From Bacteroidales bacterium H4 (GTDB lineage Bacteria; Bacteroidota; Bacteroidia; Bacteroidales; Muribaculaceae): a stretch of 64,000 bases of DNA. Below the pieces are notes generated by a model. The model was given only the letters and a program-made list of their open reading frames with translations, was not told where the DNA came from and made no database searches. How positions within the stretch are numbered: the stretch's first letter is position 1; each line of letters opens with the position of its first letter. The translations under genes were made by a program, and so were the position numbers. The stretch lies in the NCBI GenBank assembly GCA_001701165.1, contig DAAP01000027.1:1-64000 (forward strand), written 5' to 3'. Shown piece after piece: positions 25,701 to 33,776 of the stretch.

Positions 25701-26090
25701 GGATTTATGGATCCCGGATCCACCTCGTACCTCGGCCATACCTGGCACAAGGATATCGCCAAGGCATGGAGCCCAACAAATACCGCAACCGATGTTCCCC
25801 GTATGGCCAACGAAGGTCTTGCTTCGCAGTATGCCAATGCCACCAGCGACCGCTTCCTGATTTCGAGCAACTATCTGTCGCTGAACAACATTACCCTCGG
25901 TTACACCTTCCCGAAGGCTTGGACAAGCAAGCTCGGCCTGAGCGAGCTGCGCATCTACGGCGCTGCCGAGAATGTAGCTCTTTGGAGCAAGCGCAAAGGT
26001 CTTGATCCGCGTCAAGGCTTCATGTCCTCGCGTAACGCGACCTACTCGCCCATCCGTTCCATCTCCGGCGGTCTCCGCGTAAGCTTCTAA
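22800..26090 (+). CDS. SusC/RagA-family TonB-dependent outer-membrane transporter
   Basis: A 1096-residue outer-membrane importer that takes up glycans or peptides with its SusD lipoprotein lid, powered by TonB. In order: signal peptide (residues 1-20), a carboxypeptidase-like CarboxypepD_reg domain (about 24-95, GTVLEEGGEDPIIGASV ... GEFRLQV), the TonB box region VFDEVVVVAYG, a plug domain with the SusC signature SALSGKMAGVQT-like block and VLIRGVGSING, PLYVVDGFPYDG, LKDAASTALYGARGANGVI, then the barrel ending in GGLRVSF. The length is typical. SusD follows after 52 bases. No glycoside hydrolase or regulator is adjacent, so the substrate is unknown. Confidence 0.95.
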   Translation: MKKLFLLLVTVLSLSVCASAQMRTVVGTVLEEGGEDPIIGASVTPAGSNFGVVTDVSGEFRLQVADNVKSITVSFTGYASKTLAITPGHMTIHLSPTTTVFDEVVVVAYGREKKSEYTGSASVVKADKLQDALVSNVTNALSGKMAGVQTISSNGQPGVGSSVLIRGVGSINGSTAPLYVVDGFPYDGSMSDIAAGDIENITVLKDAASTALYGARGANGVIMITTKKGKEGAAQITFDARWGGNSRALSNYDVITDPGEYFETLYRSFYTTRYMDGTLGGDVLAAHRYANNSIWGALGQRTFSVPDGQDLIGLNGKFNPNATPGYSDGNYYYTPDNWADETFRTGLRQDYSLSISGGAGRFTYYVSGSYLSDEGILEGSDFKRLSTRSSVEYQAKDWLKLGTQLNYIYSTSGYPDSQTSTSYNSSANAFAVVNQLAPIFPIYVRDKEGRVMYNEHYGKPLYDFGLPTDYGYGRLTARASGAWATANPAGSLAYDKREFVSDIFDARWYAILTPLKGLTISGSVGYYLDNTKFNELNNSLYGQLASFGGRVEQQMSRNSTVNLQGLVDYTRTFAEKHTVGIMAAVESQDERSEYVDAEGQNLYLPDADVVNNTIDNKLGSGARSSLGHRSVLARLKYNYDNRYYLQASWRRDGSSAFAKDHRWGSFWSVSAGWDINNEAFMAGAKDVVDLLKVKASFGQNGNDRIYDTTIKQAYQDYYSMRGDKGVFSDSELAYKGNPDITWEKSNNFNVGVDFSLWKGKLAGTFEYYSRQTSDMLMNLPVNPSLGYTSFPKNVGSMRNNGFEIELNYNVFKNISKNIEVNVFANATMPQNKVIEIDEGLKNNNGQWEYSTTRIIEEGKSLYNMWLVHYAGVDENGVALYTARQNVKDENGNDIQIGTGYLGEPIYKTEEYNTTNFTTARNTNRKETGNIMPKVYGGFGADVKAYGVDFSIQFAYQAGGKIFDSSYQGFMDPGSTSYLGHTWHKDIAKAWSPTNTATDVPRMANEGLASQYANATSDRFLISSNYLSLNNITLGYTFPKAWTSKLGLSELRIYGAAENVALWSKRKGLDPRQGFMSSRNATYSPIRSISGGLRVSF

Positions 26091-26142
26091 GGCTTAATAC
26101 TACAACACGCATTCCCAATAACTTTTTATAGGAATAAACAAT

Positions 26143-27825
26143 ATGAAATACATCAATAAAGTCGTAGTATCGGGCATCGCATTGGCACTTGCCACGGCAT
26201 CCTGCGCCGACCTCGACACCAAATACGAAGGCGGCTATGTTTCCGCCGACCAAAAGAGGGTAGCCTTGCAGAACAAGGCTGAACTGGCCTCGGCATCCGT
26301 TACCGGATCGTTCAGCGCCTTCTTCAAGCCTCTATCACACTGGTCCGGGCACTTGGACTTCGGATATTCCGCAACCATGATAGGCTATGACATCATGACC
26401 GAAGACTATATCTCCAAGGATTCCGGTTACAACTGGTTCGCTTCGTTCCAAGAGTACGCAGGCGGTAGAGATGATACTTATCCTGCGGCCATGCTCTGGT
26501 TCTACCAGTACGAGCAGATTAAGGTCTGCAACGACATCTTGACTACCATCACCGCCGATGCCGTCGAGAACAATAACGAGCTGAAATTCTACCGTGCTCA
26601 GGCACTTGCACTTCGCTCGTTCGACTACTGGACATTGGCTCAGGTATATGCCTTCAACTATGACGGCTATGCCGATGCACCCTGTGTTCCTCTTCTGACA
26701 GACGAGAACGCTAACGAAGTAGCCGTGGAAGGTTGCGCTCGCAGCACCGTTGCCGAGACCTACGAGCTAATCATGAAAGATATCAATGAGGCCATCGAAT
26801 TGTTGGACAACAACCCCGTGAAGCCCACCGATGTCATCGATACTCAGAGCAAGCGCCTCGTATCCAAGGCTGTTGCCTACGGTCTGCGCGCGCGTTACAA
26901 TCTGTCCATGCACAAATATGCAGAAGCAGCACAAGACGCACAGAGCGCTATCGCCGCTTTCGATGGCCGTCCTTACAGCGCAGAGGAAGTCAGCGCTCCC
27001 GGCTTCACCAGCATGTCCGATCCTTCGTGGATGTGGGCTATCGCCATCAGCGAAACCCAAGATGGTATCGCCGGCGGTTCGATTGTCAACTTCCCCTCGA
27101 TGTCTTGCTCCTTTGTACACGGCTATGTAGATCAGGGCGGTGTATGGAAATGGTGCTCCAAGAAGCTGTACGACAGAATTCCTTCGAGCGACGTTCGTAA
27201 AGGCTGGTGGCTTGACGAAAACCGCAAGAGCCGCAACCTGACTGCCGCACAGCAGGCATATCTTGACAAGTTTAATACCGGCACACCCAACTATGGCCCC
27301 GATGCCAGTCTCAACCTGATGCCTTACACCAACGTCAAGTTCGGTCCCTATCAGGGCGTCATCGGTACCGCTCTCAATGCATCCGACGTACCTCTGATGC
27401 GTATCGAGGAAATGTACCTGACCCTCGCCGAGGCACAGGCCATGAGCGGCAATCTCGCCGGTGGCAAGCAGACCCTCGAGTCGTTTATCAAGACCTATCG
27501 TAACCCGCAGTACTCATGCTTGGCCAATTCGGCCGAAGCATTCCAGAACGAATGCTGGTTCCAGCGTCGCGTCGAACTCTGGGGCGAAGGTTTGGCATAC
27601 TTCGACACCATGCGTCTGCACAAGGACATCGATCGCGTAGGTTGCACCTTCCCCTCGTCCTCCGTATTCCAAATCAAATACGGCGATCCCGCCCGTCTGA
27701 CCTTGATACCCAACGACGAGACCTCGGCCAACAAGAAGATTGCCCCGTATTCCGAAGGCGCGGTGACCGCGAACACCAACAACAAACCGTTCCCGCAGCC
27801 TGATCCTGTTCCCGACCAATATTAA
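26143..27825 (+). CDS. SusD/RagB-family surface lipoprotein
   Basis: A 560-residue lipoprotein: signal peptide with lipobox ATASC (Cys21) followed by ADLDTK, then the helical TPR scaffold of SusD proteins. Landmarks are the early FYRAQALALRSFDYWTLAQVY block, ARSTVAETYELIMKDINEAIELL and the C-terminal RIEEMYLTLAEAQAMSG and RRVELWGEGLAYFDTMRL. It forms the hinged lid on the SusC barrel and helps capture the ligand at the cell surface. It lies between the SusC gene and a third lipoprotein gene in one operon. The substrate cannot be predicted. Confidence 0.95.
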   Translation: MKYINKVVVSGIALALATASCADLDTKYEGGYVSADQKRVALQNKAELASASVTGSFSAFFKPLSHWSGHLDFGYSATMIGYDIMTEDYISKDSGYNWFASFQEYAGGRDDTYPAAMLWFYQYEQIKVCNDILTTITADAVENNNELKFYRAQALALRSFDYWTLAQVYAFNYDGYADAPCVPLLTDENANEVAVEGCARSTVAETYELIMKDINEAIELLDNNPVKPTDVIDTQSKRLVSKAVAYGLRARYNLSMHKYAEAAQDAQSAIAAFDGRPYSAEEVSAPGFTSMSDPSWMWAIAISETQDGIAGGSIVNFPSMSCSFVHGYVDQGGVWKWCSKKLYDRIPSSDVRKGWWLDENRKSRNLTAAQQAYLDKFNTGTPNYGPDASLNLMPYTNVKFGPYQGVIGTALNASDVPLMRIEEMYLTLAEAQAMSGNLAGGKQTLESFIKTYRNPQYSCLANSAEAFQNECWFQRRVELWGEGLAYFDTMRLHKDIDRVGCTFPSSSVFQIKYGDPARLTLIPNDETSANKKIAPYSEGAVTANTNNKPFPQPDPVPDQY

Positions 27826-27881
27826 CAGCAACTAGACGATAAGCAAGCTCATCACTCCTCTCTCCTCTATTTTCTCCTCAC

Positions 27882-27910
27882 CGAGGCACGGACCGGCAGT
27901 CACGGCCTCG
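27882..27910 (+). promoter_or_regulatory. Hairpin between the SusD and lipoprotein genes
   Basis: CGAGGC (27882-27887) and GCCTCG (27905-27910) can pair around a 17-base loop in the 129-base gap. A U-rich tail is absent, so a processing or attenuation element is more likely than a full terminator. Functional meaning is inference. Confidence 0.3.
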
Positions 27911-27954
27911 AGAAAAGCAAATAAATCATTTAACTGATCTAAACTGCACTTACA

Positions 27955-29850
27955 ATGAAATTATTCAAATCATCCATACTTGCTGTGTTGGCCCTTGGCG
28001 CTGCGCTGACCTCCTGCAACGAAACCTCGGATGTGACCTACGTCCCCGGTGCGCAGGATCCCGGAGCGTTCTTCGCCTCGAACATCGAGACAGCAATCGT
28101 GGTCGCAGAAGATGCTACTTCGGCTGAAATACAAATCAACCGTACCAGCGACCTCATCACCGAAGCCAATATCTCGGCTGTAGACGACAGCAAATTATTT
28201 ACCATTCCCGGAACGGTAGTTTTTGACGAGGGCAAGGGTGTTGCACCCCTGACCATCACTTTCGACCCCAACAAGTTGGAACTTGGCAAGAGCTATCCCG
28301 TGAAACTGAGCATCGCCAATGCCTCTAACTATGGCCAGGGTGTCTGCGAATTTGTTATCATCCGCGGCGCTGCCGCCGTTACCGAGAAGTTCGGCGAGGG
28401 TACCGGATCATACACCTTTGGCAACTACTGGAATGGTACAATGCCCGATGTGGCCGTCTACAAGACCTACAACCCCAACAAACCCGACAAAGATGTCGTG
28501 ATTACCTTCAAGAACATTCTTCCTCCCACCGAAGAAGTTCCGCCCACAGACATCACCATCCACATCGCAGATATGACACCTGATGAAGACGGTAATGTGA
28601 ATATCAGCGTAGAGCCCGTATACGTCCTCGAAGACAATAACGGCAAGGTATACTACACCGATGCTTACACGTGGCTCGTGAATGCCGGCCGTCCCGACCT
28701 GGCAGAACAGTTCAAGGGTCTCTCGACATACAACGTCAACACCGGCCTGTTCACCATCATGTCCGTATACTATATTCCCGAAAAAGGTGCCACTGCATCC
28801 TACGGTCAGAAGTACGAGTACCTGCAGATGGACGGCTTCCCCAACTATGAGGTATCCGTAACATACAGCGGCTTCCTGAGCAAACCTGACGGATCGTACC
28901 AGGCTCTTGCTACCGTTGTTTCGGGCGAAGATGTAGCCACCGTACGTGCCGGCCTCGTGTTTGGCAATAACGTAGAGTTGCTCATTAAGAACCTTACCGG
29001 CGAAGACGACAGCAAGTTTGTCGAATTTGAAGGCGGAACCGAAAAAGAAGTTCGTCTCAGCTTCGAAGAAGCCGGAACATACACCCTCGGTGCCGTGACA
29101 TTCGATGCCAAGGGCGAAGCCCAGATGTTGGACTATACCACTTTCGAAGTAGCCTTCAGCAATGACAACGCTGACTGGACGTCACTGGGCAACACAGACT
29201 TCGGCGACGGCTGGATACTTGCGTCATACCTTAAGCCCGAATACACCGTTCTTGATGCCCTCTATCCCGTAGAAATTCAACGGAACAAGAAGGATGCAAA
29301 CCTGTATCGCCTTATCGAGCCGTGGGGCAGCAATTCGCCTCTTGCCCAATTTAATAAGAACCCTCGCAAGCGTAATCTCGAATTCTCCATAGGCAGCAAG
29401 GCCGTATTCGTTACTCCTCAGGAAGCCGGATTTACCGACGAAGACGGCGACTACACGGTTTGCAACTTTGAGGGCTACTTGAAGGCCGCCAATCCGGAGG
29501 CTTCTGAGACCGCTATTTTTGCCGTCCTTGAGAAAAATGGGACTGAGGCCACTTCCATCGTAAATGATGAAGAGCAGGGCATGTATATCGAAGTTCCCGC
29601 TTGTATGTTCGACTTGAACAACGCAGGCGAGTTGTACACTTGGGAAAACAATCCTCACGGATACATCTTTATGCCTGACGCAACAACAAATGTCAAGGCT
29701 AAAGTTACGGCTCGCAACATTGCTCGTCCCGCCAAGGGTAGCATGCTCAAGAGCATCCGTCGTGTCAAGGCTCACCGAGTTAACGTGACCAACCTGCATA
29801 TTCCCGTGCTGACCAATAAGGTTAAAGCCTACTCGCTCAAAGCGAAATAA
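27955..29850 (+). CDS. Surface lipoprotein with Calx-beta-like domain, third gene of the SusCD operon
   Basis: A 631-residue lipoprotein with signal peptide and lipobox LTSC (Cys21) followed by NETSDV. Residues about 45-140 resemble a Calx-beta/DUF4843-like strand domain (VVFDEGKGVAPLTITFDPNKLELGKSYPVKLSI). The rest is beta-rich and unfamiliar, ending in a basic segment with RRVKAHRVNV. Its place after susD is where SusE/SusF-type surface binding proteins occur, so binding of the imported substrate is the likely role, by inference. The third-gene position and lipobox are the only firm evidence. It is followed by a strong terminator. Confidence 0.8.
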   Translation: MKLFKSSILAVLALGAALTSCNETSDVTYVPGAQDPGAFFASNIETAIVVAEDATSAEIQINRTSDLITEANISAVDDSKLFTIPGTVVFDEGKGVAPLTITFDPNKLELGKSYPVKLSIANASNYGQGVCEFVIIRGAAAVTEKFGEGTGSYTFGNYWNGTMPDVAVYKTYNPNKPDKDVVITFKNILPPTEEVPPTDITIHIADMTPDEDGNVNISVEPVYVLEDNNGKVYYTDAYTWLVNAGRPDLAEQFKGLSTYNVNTGLFTIMSVYYIPEKGATASYGQKYEYLQMDGFPNYEVSVTYSGFLSKPDGSYQALATVVSGEDVATVRAGLVFGNNVELLIKNLTGEDDSKFVEFEGGTEKEVRLSFEEAGTYTLGAVTFDAKGEAQMLDYTTFEVAFSNDNADWTSLGNTDFGDGWILASYLKPEYTVLDALYPVEIQRNKKDANLYRLIEPWGSNSPLAQFNKNPRKRNLEFSIGSKAVFVTPQEAGFTDEDGDYTVCNFEGYLKAANPEASETAIFAVLEKNGTEATSIVNDEEQGMYIEVPACMFDLNNAGELYTWENNPHGYIFMPDATTNVKAKVTARNIARPAKGSMLKSIRRVKAHRVNVTNLHIPVLTNKVKAYSLKAK

Positions 29851-29872
29851 GTAGAGCCTAATCTATCTCAAT

Positions 29873-29913
29873 AAAAAGGGCATTCCGGCAGACGCCGGAG
29901 TGCCCTTTTTTGT
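29873..29913 (+). terminator. Terminator of the SusCD operon
   Basis: Arms 29873-29889 and 29894-29910 (core AAAGGGCATTCCGGC / GCCGGAGTGCCCTTT, one G-U pair) with a four-base loop, ending in a run of six T. Confidence 0.92.
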
Positions 29914-29945
29914 TTTCGGTCAGCTATCCTGTGACCGAAAAATTG

Positions 29946-29953
29946 TAACTTTG
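29946..29953 (+). promoter_or_regulatory. Predicted -7 box of the HAD phosphatase gene
   Basis: TAACTTTG lies nine bases before the ATG at 29963, between the SusCD terminator and the gene. No TTTG is seen at the right distance, so the call is moderate. It would give an almost leaderless message. Confidence 0.5.
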
Positions 29954-29962
29954 TGCTCTAAT

Positions 29963-30847
29963 ATGAGCCGTACACTTTATATCACAGATATGGATGGGAC
30001 GCTTTTGGGTAGCGACTCGAGGGTCAGTGCCCGCAGCGCCGCTATCCTTGCCGAATTGTCAAGCATCGGCGCCATGGTGACCGTGGCCACGGCGCGTACT
30101 CCGGCGACAGTTGTTCCACTGCTCAAGGACTGTCGGTTGGCGATTCCGGCCATAGTTATGACCGGAGCCGCGTTGTGGAGCCGGGATACTCCTCAGCCAC
30201 CACAATACGGAGAGATAGAGCGCTGCGGACACTTTGAGGAAGTGCATTACATCTGTCGCGAAGACATGGATATCCTTGACCGGGCATTCCGGGAGGCAGG
30301 CGTATATCCCTTTCGCTACATCCGACGGACTGATGCCGAGGCTTTGACGGTATTTCATTCGGCGAGGGTGAACGCTGCCGAACGTGCTTTCTATGAAGAA
30401 CGTGCTCGCTTGTTTTTGAAGCGTTTCGAACTGCAACGTCCTATCGGCGATGAGGAACGCGAGCGCTGCATGCTCTGTTTCGCTATGGGAGAGTATGGTG
30501 CCATCGAAAAAATCGGCGCAGTCATTGCTCGAAGCACACAATGCTCCTATTCGCTCTATCCCGATACCTACAATCGCAGCATCGGATTACTCGAAGTATT
30601 CGGCAAAGGAGTGAGCAAGGCTTCGGCTGTCAATCGTTTGCGCAGCCGTCTGGACGCCGACCGCGTGATTGTCTTCGGCGACAATCTCAATGATTTGCCA
30701 ATGATGCGATGTGCCGATGTAAGCATCGCCGTAGCCAACGCCCTTCCCGAAGTGCGTGCCGCCGCCGATATTGTCATCGGCTCCAATAGCGAGGATGCCG
30801 TTCCGCGCTATATAGCAGCCGACTATGCAAAGCAGCAATCCCGATAG
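29963..30847 (+). CDS. HAD-IIB (Cof-type) hydrolase
   Basis: A 294-residue cytoplasmic phosphatase of the Cof/HAD-IIB family. Motif I is YITDMDGTLLGSD with nucleophile Asp and DxDGT spacing, motif II is the TVATAR strand, and motif IV is VIVFGDNLNDLPMMRCADVSIAV; a C2 cap domain lies in between. Such enzymes act on sugar phosphates, FMN or similar small phosphates and are not predictable in detail. The ATG at 29963 is chosen since homology begins there (MSRTLYITDMDG); a longer frame would run into the SusCD terminator. It is probably transcribed alone. Confidence 0.9.
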   Translation: MSRTLYITDMDGTLLGSDSRVSARSAAILAELSSIGAMVTVATARTPATVVPLLKDCRLAIPAIVMTGAALWSRDTPQPPQYGEIERCGHFEEVHYICREDMDILDRAFREAGVYPFRYIRRTDAEALTVFHSARVNAAERAFYEERARLFLKRFELQRPIGDEERERCMLCFAMGEYGAIEKIGAVIARSTQCSYSLYPDTYNRSIGLLEVFGKGVSKASAVNRLRSRLDADRVIVFGDNLNDLPMMRCADVSIAVANALPEVRAAADIVIGSNSEDAVPRYIAADYAKQQSR

Positions 30848-30961
30848 ATTGAATAGCGTAATTAGCTGTAAAGGCCATAGTAGCCATAGTAGCTAAAATA
30901 GCTATTATAGCCATAATTCCATATCAGCCAAGGCCGCCCGAAGACACGCCGGAAATGTCGA

Positions 30962-30993
30962 GTTGCGATATTGACGGATAAATCGTAACTTTG
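30962..30993 (+). promoter_or_regulatory. Predicted promoter of the acyltransferase-sigma-54 regulator-lptE operon
   Basis: GTTG (30962-30965), a 20-base spacer and TAACTTTG (30986-30993). The gap before it (30848-30961) contains short AGCCATAGT/AGCTATTAT repeats that can form an imperfect hairpin but no T run. Confidence 0.65.
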
Positions 30994-31025
30994 TAGGCTA
31001 CAAAGCATCGTAACTACCCAATGTT

Positions 31026-31949
31026 ATGGCAAACACCGAGACAAATACAGATAATACCGATATACTTACGGACGATACGGAAATAGATACTATATACGGG
31101 AAAGTCCCCCTGGTCGTAAATGGGCGCAAGACAGCAGTGCTGGATGCCGATGACGTTATTGCCATGGTGCCCAAGCTGGCCGGCCATCGTCGCCTGGTCG
31201 AGCGGTTGTTGCATTGGCTCAGCGTAGACAAGGTCAACGCCGTCCATGCCCACAACTGCGAGACACCCGGTCCGGCTTTCGTCGAAGGGCTGTTGCGCGA
31301 CTTCGACATAAAGTTGCGCGTTGACGGCCTTGACGTGCTTGACAACTTGCCCGAGGGTCCTTTTATCACAGTCTCCAATCACCCCTTCGGCGCACTTGAC
31401 GGCATCACGCTGATACATCTGGTAGCCTCGCGGCGTCCCGAGTACAAGGTCATGGTCAACATGATTCTTGGACGAATTTGGGCTATGGAGCCGAATTTCA
31501 TTGCTGTAGATGCTATGTCCTCCAACGATCCGGCCAAGAAAGCCGTATCCGTAAACGGCATCAGGCAAGCCATAGACCAAGTGAGGAGCGGACGTCCTCT
31601 GGGGTTCTTCCCTGCCGGAGCTGTCTCCAAGGTCAACTGGCGCGGCCGGCTTGTAGACCGCCGGTGGCAGCCTAATGTGATACGTATTATCAAGAAGCTC
31701 GAAGTGCCCGTAATTCCGATATACTTCCATGGCAGCAATTCGTGGTTTTTCAACTTCCTCGGCGTTGTGTGCTGGCAATTGCGCACCTTGCGCCTGCCCT
31801 CCGAGGTCTTCCGCAAGTGTCATACTACCATACACATTTCCGTGGGCAATCCCATCACGGTCGAAGAACAACGCGCCCATGCCGGTAGCATCGATGAATT
31901 GGGCCGGTATCTCAAAGACACCACTTACCAACTACGCCAACGCAAATGA
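31026..31949 (+). CDS. PlsC-like lysophospholipid/lipid O-acyltransferase
   Basis: A 307-residue acyltransferase of the PlsC/hemolysin-like group. The catalytic region is ITVSNHPFGALDGITLI, where His119 and Asp125 replace the usual NHxxxxD spacing with one extra residue, as seen in the Bacteroidota subgroup. A FFPAGAVSK block follows, in the place of the phosphate-binding FPEG motif. One subgroup of these proteins makes ornithine or glycine lipids with a GNAT-type N-acyltransferase; no such partner is in the window, so phospholipid or aminolipid substrate is open. Its stop overlaps the next gene start by four bases. Confidence 0.85.
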   Translation: MANTETNTDNTDILTDDTEIDTIYGKVPLVVNGRKTAVLDADDVIAMVPKLAGHRRLVERLLHWLSVDKVNAVHAHNCETPGPAFVEGLLRDFDIKLRVDGLDVLDNLPEGPFITVSNHPFGALDGITLIHLVASRRPEYKVMVNMILGRIWAMEPNFIAVDAMSSNDPAKKAVSVNGIRQAIDQVRSGRPLGFFPAGAVSKVNWRGRLVDRRWQPNVIRIIKKLEVPVIPIYFHGSNSWFFNFLGVVCWQLRTLRLPSEVFRKCHTTIHISVGNPITVEEQRAHAGSIDELGRYLKDTTYQLRQRK

Positions 31950-33184
31950 CAACCAAGATCTCTCACACCACCTCCATACTTGCCGTTAACGACATGCACG
32001 GCGGAGTCACAGACAATCCCGCTGTGAAGAGCGCCAAACTTCGCTTCGGCATCATCGGCAACGCCCCCGCCCTTGCCGAGGCGGTGGCACGCGCCATACG
32101 CGTTGCCCCTATAGACCTGAGCGTCCTCGTCACCGGAGAGTCCGGCTCGGGCAAGGAATTCTTTCCGAAAATCATCCACCAAAACTCGCCGCGCAAGCAT
32201 GCCAAGTACATTGCCGTCAATTGCGGCGCCATTCCCGAAGGCACAATTGATTCCGAGCTTTTCGGCCACGAAAAAGGCGCCTTCACCGGAGCCGTGGCCT
32301 CGCGTAAGGGTTACTTCGAGGAAGCCGATGGCGGCACTATATTCCTCGATGAAGTGGCCGAGTTGCCCATGACCACGCAAGCACGCCTGCTGCGCGTACT
32401 CGAAACCGGTGAGTACCTCAAAGTCGGATCCTCGGTGGTTCAAAGCACCGATATACGCATCGTGGCCGCCACCAATGTCGACTTGCAAAAGGCCATAGCC
32501 GACGGACGTTTCCGCGAAGACCTCTATTACCGTCTCTCCACGGTGCAAATATGTGTGCCGCCCTTGCGCCGTCGCGGCGATGATATCATGCTTCTTGCCG
32601 GCAAGTTTGCCGCCGATTTTGCCGAGAAATACCGCATGCCCGGCATCAGCTTTGACGACAATGCACGTCGCCTGCTGCTGACCTATCCCTGGCCGGGCAA
32701 TGTGCGCCAGCTCAAAAATGTCATCGAGCAGATAGCCCTCTTCGATGCCGGCGCCACAATTACGCGCGAAGTGTTGCAAAGCTATCTGCCCGATCGCTCA
32801 AATGCGTTACCGGTGCTCTCAGGCGATGGCGGCGGAGCACATTCCTACGCATCCGAGCGCGAGATGCTCTTCAATCTCATCTTCAATCTGCGTGCACGCA
32901 TAGATACCCTTACCACCATCATCCGCGACAGCGGTATCGGCAATGTGGACGAAGACGGGAAGCCGACAGACACGCACTCGTCACATTCGTCGCACTCGGC
33001 AGCGCTTATGCCACTGACGCCCGCCGTCGAAATCACCACACTGTCAAACAGCATCGATGACGAGCGCGAGGTCATAACCAAAGCCCTGCGCGACAACAAC
33101 GGGCGTCGCCGCGATGCCGCCGCGCAGCTCAATATATCAGAGCGCACGCTATACCGCAAAATTAAAGAATACAATCTCGAATGA
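31946..33184 (+). CDS. Sigma-54-dependent transcriptional activator without receiver domain
   Basis: A 412-residue bacterial enhancer-binding protein. The first 35 residues are not a receiver or sensing domain. The AAA module starts about residue 36 with Walker A GESGSGKEF (64-72), the sigma-54 contact loop GAFTGA (111-116), Walker B GGTIFLDEVAELP, and the FREDLYYRLSTVQICVPPLRRR arginine-finger region. A linker with a His/Ser run leads to a Fis-type helix-turn-helix at the C-terminus (AAAQLNISERTLYRKIKEYNL). Such proteins melt promoters for RNA polymerase holding RpoN. The target is unknown. Placement before lptE is conserved in Bacteroidales. The next gene overlaps by four bases. Confidence 0.93.
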   Translation: MTTKISHTTSILAVNDMHGGVTDNPAVKSAKLRFGIIGNAPALAEAVARAIRVAPIDLSVLVTGESGSGKEFFPKIIHQNSPRKHAKYIAVNCGAIPEGTIDSELFGHEKGAFTGAVASRKGYFEEADGGTIFLDEVAELPMTTQARLLRVLETGEYLKVGSSVVQSTDIRIVAATNVDLQKAIADGRFREDLYYRLSTVQICVPPLRRRGDDIMLLAGKFAADFAEKYRMPGISFDDNARRLLLTYPWPGNVRQLKNVIEQIALFDAGATITREVLQSYLPDRSNALPVLSGDGGGAHSYASEREMLFNLIFNLRARIDTLTTIIRDSGIGNVDEDGKPTDTHSSHSSHSAALMPLTPAVEITTLSNSIDDEREVITKALRDNNGRRRDAAAQLNISERTLYRKIKEYNLE

Positions 33185-33711
33185 CACGCCGATACATACA
33201 TCTGCTGTACGTCGTCATCGGTTGCCTGCTGATGCTCACTACCGCCTCCTCGTGCCGCATATCCTATAAATTTAACGGCGCGGCATTGGACTACAACGTA
33301 TACCGCACGATACGTGTGGGACAATTTCCGATACGTGCCGCATTGGTGTATGCGCCGTTGCAGCAGACCTTCGAGAATGAATTGACCGACTATATCGCGC
33401 GCAACACCCGTCTGCAAACCACAGATTCGGGCAATGCCGACTTGTCCATCGAGGGCGAAATCACCGGCTACTCGCTGTCACCGCAGGCCGTCACCGAAGA
33501 CGCCTATGCCAGCAAGACCCGACTGACCATAAGTGTGCGCGTCAAGTACACCGATACGCGCAACGATGCCAACAGCGTGGATCAGACATTCTCGGCCTAC
33601 CGCGACTTCAGCGCCACCGAGCTGCTCATCGATGTTCAGGATCAGTTGTGCCAGGAAATATCCAAGGAGCTTGTCGAACTGATATTTAACGCCACACTCG
33701 GCAACTGGTAG
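33181..33711 (+). CDS. lptE: LptE-family LPS assembly lipoprotein
   Basis: A 176-residue lipoprotein with lipobox TASSC (Cys25). After it come ISYKFNGAALDYNVYRTIRVGQFP, LQQTFENELTDYIARNTRLQTTDSG-like helix and LSIEGEITGYSLSPQAV, the pattern of LptE proteins that plug the LptD barrel in the outer membrane and complete lipopolysaccharide delivery. Bacteroidota LptE is shorter in similarity than the enterobacterial form, so the call rests on general pattern plus position between the sigma-54 activator and secG. Confidence 0.85.
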   Translation: MTRRYIHLLYVVIGCLLMLTTASSCRISYKFNGAALDYNVYRTIRVGQFPIRAALVYAPLQQTFENELTDYIARNTRLQTTDSGNADLSIEGEITGYSLSPQAVTEDAYASKTRLTISVRVKYTDTRNDANSVDQTFSAYRDFSATELLIDVQDQLCQEISKELVELIFNATLGNW

Positions 33712-33728
33712 ACCGGACAGACATAAGG

Positions 33729-33760
33729 CAGCACAAAAACATAACAGCACAAAAACATAA
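33729..33760. repeat. Tandem 16-bp repeat in the lptE downstream gap
   Basis: CAGCACAAAAACATAA occurs twice in succession (33729-33744, 33745-33760), with a third partial CAGCAC directly before the next ATG. Confidence 0.9.
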
Positions 33761-33776
33761 CAGCACCCCCATAGCA

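Noticed and set aside
30883..30906. AGCTA-rich imperfect hairpin after the HAD hydrolase gene as a terminator
   Set aside because: The stem is weak and AT-rich, and no T run follows on either strand.
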